51,828 bases of DNA from a bacterium BMS3Bbin03 (GTDB taxonomy: Bacteria > Zhuqueibacterota > JdFR-76 > BMS3Abin05), in the NCBI GenBank assembly GCA_002898015.1, contig BDTM01000092.1, positions 1 through 51,828 on the forward strand, in the 5' to 3' direction. Every line of letters begins with the position of its first letter. Position 1 is the first letter of the stretch. Below are positions 50,072-51,828 of this stretch, piece by piece. A program made the translations under genes and the position numbers. Below the pieces are notes generated by a model. That model did not search any database. It had not been told where the DNA came from and saw only the letters and a list, made by a program, of their open reading frames with translations.

Positions 50072-51828
50072 ATGACCACAAAGCCGTTCAAGACATTGTT
50101 TGGTTTTAAACACGCAAAACCGGATGTAATTTTACAGAACAGGCCGGCGCCCGGCGGCGCAAAGAAGGGCAAACCGCAGTCCTTTTTTACAATACTGTTC
50201 GGGCGATTTCCGGGATTTTCAGCCGCGCTTAAGAATGAGGAGAAGGCTATTTCTCCGAAAGAATTTTTAGCTAAATTACAAATGGGGATTTTGCGCCCGG
50301 TTGTTCTTGAAGGAAATCACCGGCAGCCAACCGCATCCCAGTCCGGAAAATTGGTGTCGGGAAGGTCTTCCGAAAAAATGCAGGCCGGCTTGTTAGGGGC
50401 GGATCCCGCCTCCGCGAAAAAACAAATTGAGGCATTGGGAAAAATGCCCGGCACGATTCAATTGGTTAAAATTTCAGGGGTGGTTTATCTCGCCGTTCCG
50501 GTGACGGTCACCCCGGGAAAACCGCCGGCACAGAACGTTTTGGAAAAAAATAAAACCACACTAAAAATAGCTGTGCCTGCCGGGGCGAATACACAGACGA
50601 TCGAAGTGTCGGCTTCCGCAGAAAATCCCTCAAATGGGGCAAAAGAGACGGGCGGAAAGACGGTTCAAAAACCCATTTCGGGAAAAGGAGAGGCTCAATC
50701 ACAGGCCTGGGTTCTCGCGCCGGTCGATGAAGGGCGTCTCACGGCCCGGCAAAAATCGGCGCTTGCAGGAAAAATGAAACCGGGATTGAAATTAAACAAC
50801 GGCACTCCTGAAATTCCGCCGGATTCTGGAAAAGGGCGTCTTGTGAAAGAGCCCGGAAAAGGAATGCCGCGGCCGGCTGCTGTCTCAGAAGGAAAATCAA
50901 GAGACGGGATCGTTTTAATCACCTTAGAGGATAATGCGAAAAAATCCGGCAAAAGTGCGGGTGAAATTTCCGCCGGAGAAAGCCCCGAAAACCGGTCCCG
51001 AGCCGCACTGCTTAAAATACGGGAGGTCGTCTTCCGGAATTCAAATGCGGGAAAATCACTGACTGAACATCTGACAAAGCTCATTGAAAAAGCAGAGGTT
51101 GTGAAAGTTTCTGTTCCGAATTCGGCGGACCCGGAAGAAAAGGGGGCAATTCAAAACGGTTCTTTCAGGCAGAAGGCGGGCTCAGATTTTCGGGCGGCCG
51201 AAAAAGGAAAGGTCTCTGCAGAGGCGGGGCGGCAGAGTCAGGCCGAAGTGAATTTTCAAAAAGCGGGGAAAGGGGGCACGGTACTGCGGCCGGGGGGCCC
51301 TCAGGCGGAAACCTCCGGTGCGGGAGCTGAGCGGGTGGTCCCCAAAACGGCAGACATTTCACAGACGGAGCAGAAGGCAGCCCCGGAGCTCCAGGCGTCT
51401 GGAAAAGGAAAGGTCTCTGCCGGAATCAAGAGGCAGAGTCAGGCCGAAATGAGTTTTCAAAAGACAGGCAAAGCCGCAACGGTTTTACGGCCGGCAGTCT
51501 CTCAGGCGGAAACCTCCGGTGCGGGAGCTGAGCGGGTGGTCCCCAAAACGGCAGACATTTCACAGACGGAGCAGAAGGCAGCCCCGGAGCCCCGGGCGGC
51601 TGAAAAAGAAAAAATCACTGTGAAGGCGGGGCGGCAAAGTCAGACCGAAACGAGTTTCCAAAAGACAGAAAAAGCCGCAACAGTTTTACGACCGGCGGTC
51701 CCCCAGGCGGAAACCTCCGGTGCGGACAACGGCCGGGTGGTCCCAAAAGGGGCAAACATTTCGCAGACAGAGCAGAATGCGGACTCAGAGCCGATAGCGC
51801 TTGAAAAAGGAAAGGTCACTACCGGCGC
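50072..51828 (+). CDS. fliK: FliK-like hook-length control protein with tandem repeats (partial, runs off the window)
   Basis: An open frame of 585 codons starts at ATG 50072 and continues past the window end without a stop. The product is low in aromatic residues and rich in Lys, Gly, Ala, Pro, Ser, Thr and Glu, with no signal peptide, as expected for the N-terminal ruler part of FliK. The N-terminal 375 residues are non-repetitive; from residue 377 a 67-residue unit repeats (see the repeat entry). The C-terminal substrate-switch domain is not reached, so the name rests on composition and on the place after fliJ and the motE-like gene. GGGAA lies upstream of the ATG. Confidence 0.75.
   Translation, partial: MTTKPFKTLFGFKHAKPDVILQNRPAPGGAKKGKPQSFFTILFGRFPGFSAALKNEEKAISPKEFLAKLQMGILRPVVLEGNHRQPTASQSGKLVSGRSSEKMQAGLLGADPASAKKQIEALGKMPGTIQLVKISGVVYLAVPVTVTPGKPPAQNVLEKNKTTLKIAVPAGANTQTIEVSASAENPSNGAKETGGKTVQKPISGKGEAQSQAWVLAPVDEGRLTARQKSALAGKMKPGLKLNNGTPEIPPDSGKGRLVKEPGKGMPRPAAVSEGKSRDGIVLITLEDNAKKSGKSAGEISAGESPENRSRAALLKIREVVFRNSNAGKSLTEHLTKLIEKAEVVKVSVPNSADPEEKGAIQNGSFRQKAGSDFRAAEKGKVSAEAGRQSQAEVNFQKAGKGGTVLRPGGPQAETSGAGAERVVPKTADISQTEQKAAPELQASGKGKVSAGIKRQSQAEMSFQKTGKAATVLRPAVSQAETSGAGAERVVPKTADISQTEQKAAPEPRAAEKEKITVKAGRQSQTETSFQKTEKAATVLRPAVPQAETSGADNGRVVPKGANISQTEQNADSEPIALEKGKVTTG
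51200..51828 (+). repeat. 201-bp in-frame tandem repeat inside fliK
   Basis: Units start at 51200, 51401, 51602 and 51803, each with (G)AAAA(A)G(G/A)AAA and in frame (67 codons). Three units are complete and a fourth leaves the window. Shared parts are long, such as CAGGCGGAAACCTCCGGTGC in units 1-3 and a stretch of about 70 bp identical between units 1 and 2. Most changes between units are scattered substitutions. Confidence 0.93.

Overview
The window looks like a chromosome segment from an uncultivated, Gram-negative, flagellated and probably anaerobic bacterium of the FCB type (Calditrichota/KSB1-like is my best guess, not proven). The clues are two exported proteins with 'NYPNP / GIYFYELKAG' Por-type C-terminal sorting tails, a complete menaquinone pathway, a succinylase-type lysine pathway, moderate GC and many dispersed small repeats. 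It carries one tRNA gene, no rRNA, no CRISPR array and no intact transposase.

Layout. 1-840: repeat-rich noncoding DNA. 844-916: tRNA-Gly(CCC). 1044-10272 (+): an envelope block with a large seven-repeat secreted protein, an LPP20/FlgP-like protein, a TPR-SLH lipoprotein, then 1.4 kb of repeat-filled DNA with a broken four-helix-bundle gene, then a FlgT-like protein and a CsgG/FlgT-C protein; dapD follows 6 nt later. 11135-37050 (-): an unbroken run of minus-strand genes. In order of transcription these are dapB-dapA (behind a lysine riboswitch and terminator at 37217-37476), the anaerobic purine/urate-type cluster ygeY-ygeW-ygfK-dpaL(ygeX)-xdhD-ssnA-PLP enzyme-hydantoinase, and the menaquinone cluster menG-F-D-H-B-A-C-E. 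Three copies of one MITE-like element (about 400 bp, imperfect terminal inverted repeats, 30-bp perfect central palindrome) sit in the three large gaps of this run. 37594-41980 (+): a DUF512 radical-SAM/PDZ protein, Der GTPase and a secreted HExxH protease. 42725-51828 (+): a flagellar basal-body operon behind a near-consensus sigma-54 promoter: flgB-flgC-unknown-fliE-F-G-H-I-J-MotE-like-fliK, with fliK running off the end.

How the genes fit together. The purine block holds all seven functions known from the E. coli ygeW-xdhD region and from the urate-degrading clusters of gut anaerobes, plus an extra PLP enzyme. Menaquinone could serve anaerobic respiration fed by such catabolism. The envelope block resembles the outer-membrane FlgO/FlgP/FlgT parts of Vibrio flagella, with domains redistributed over two proteins; it may work with the flagellum encoded 32 kb away or form a separate envelope complex. 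All functions are read from sequence motifs; no database search was possible.
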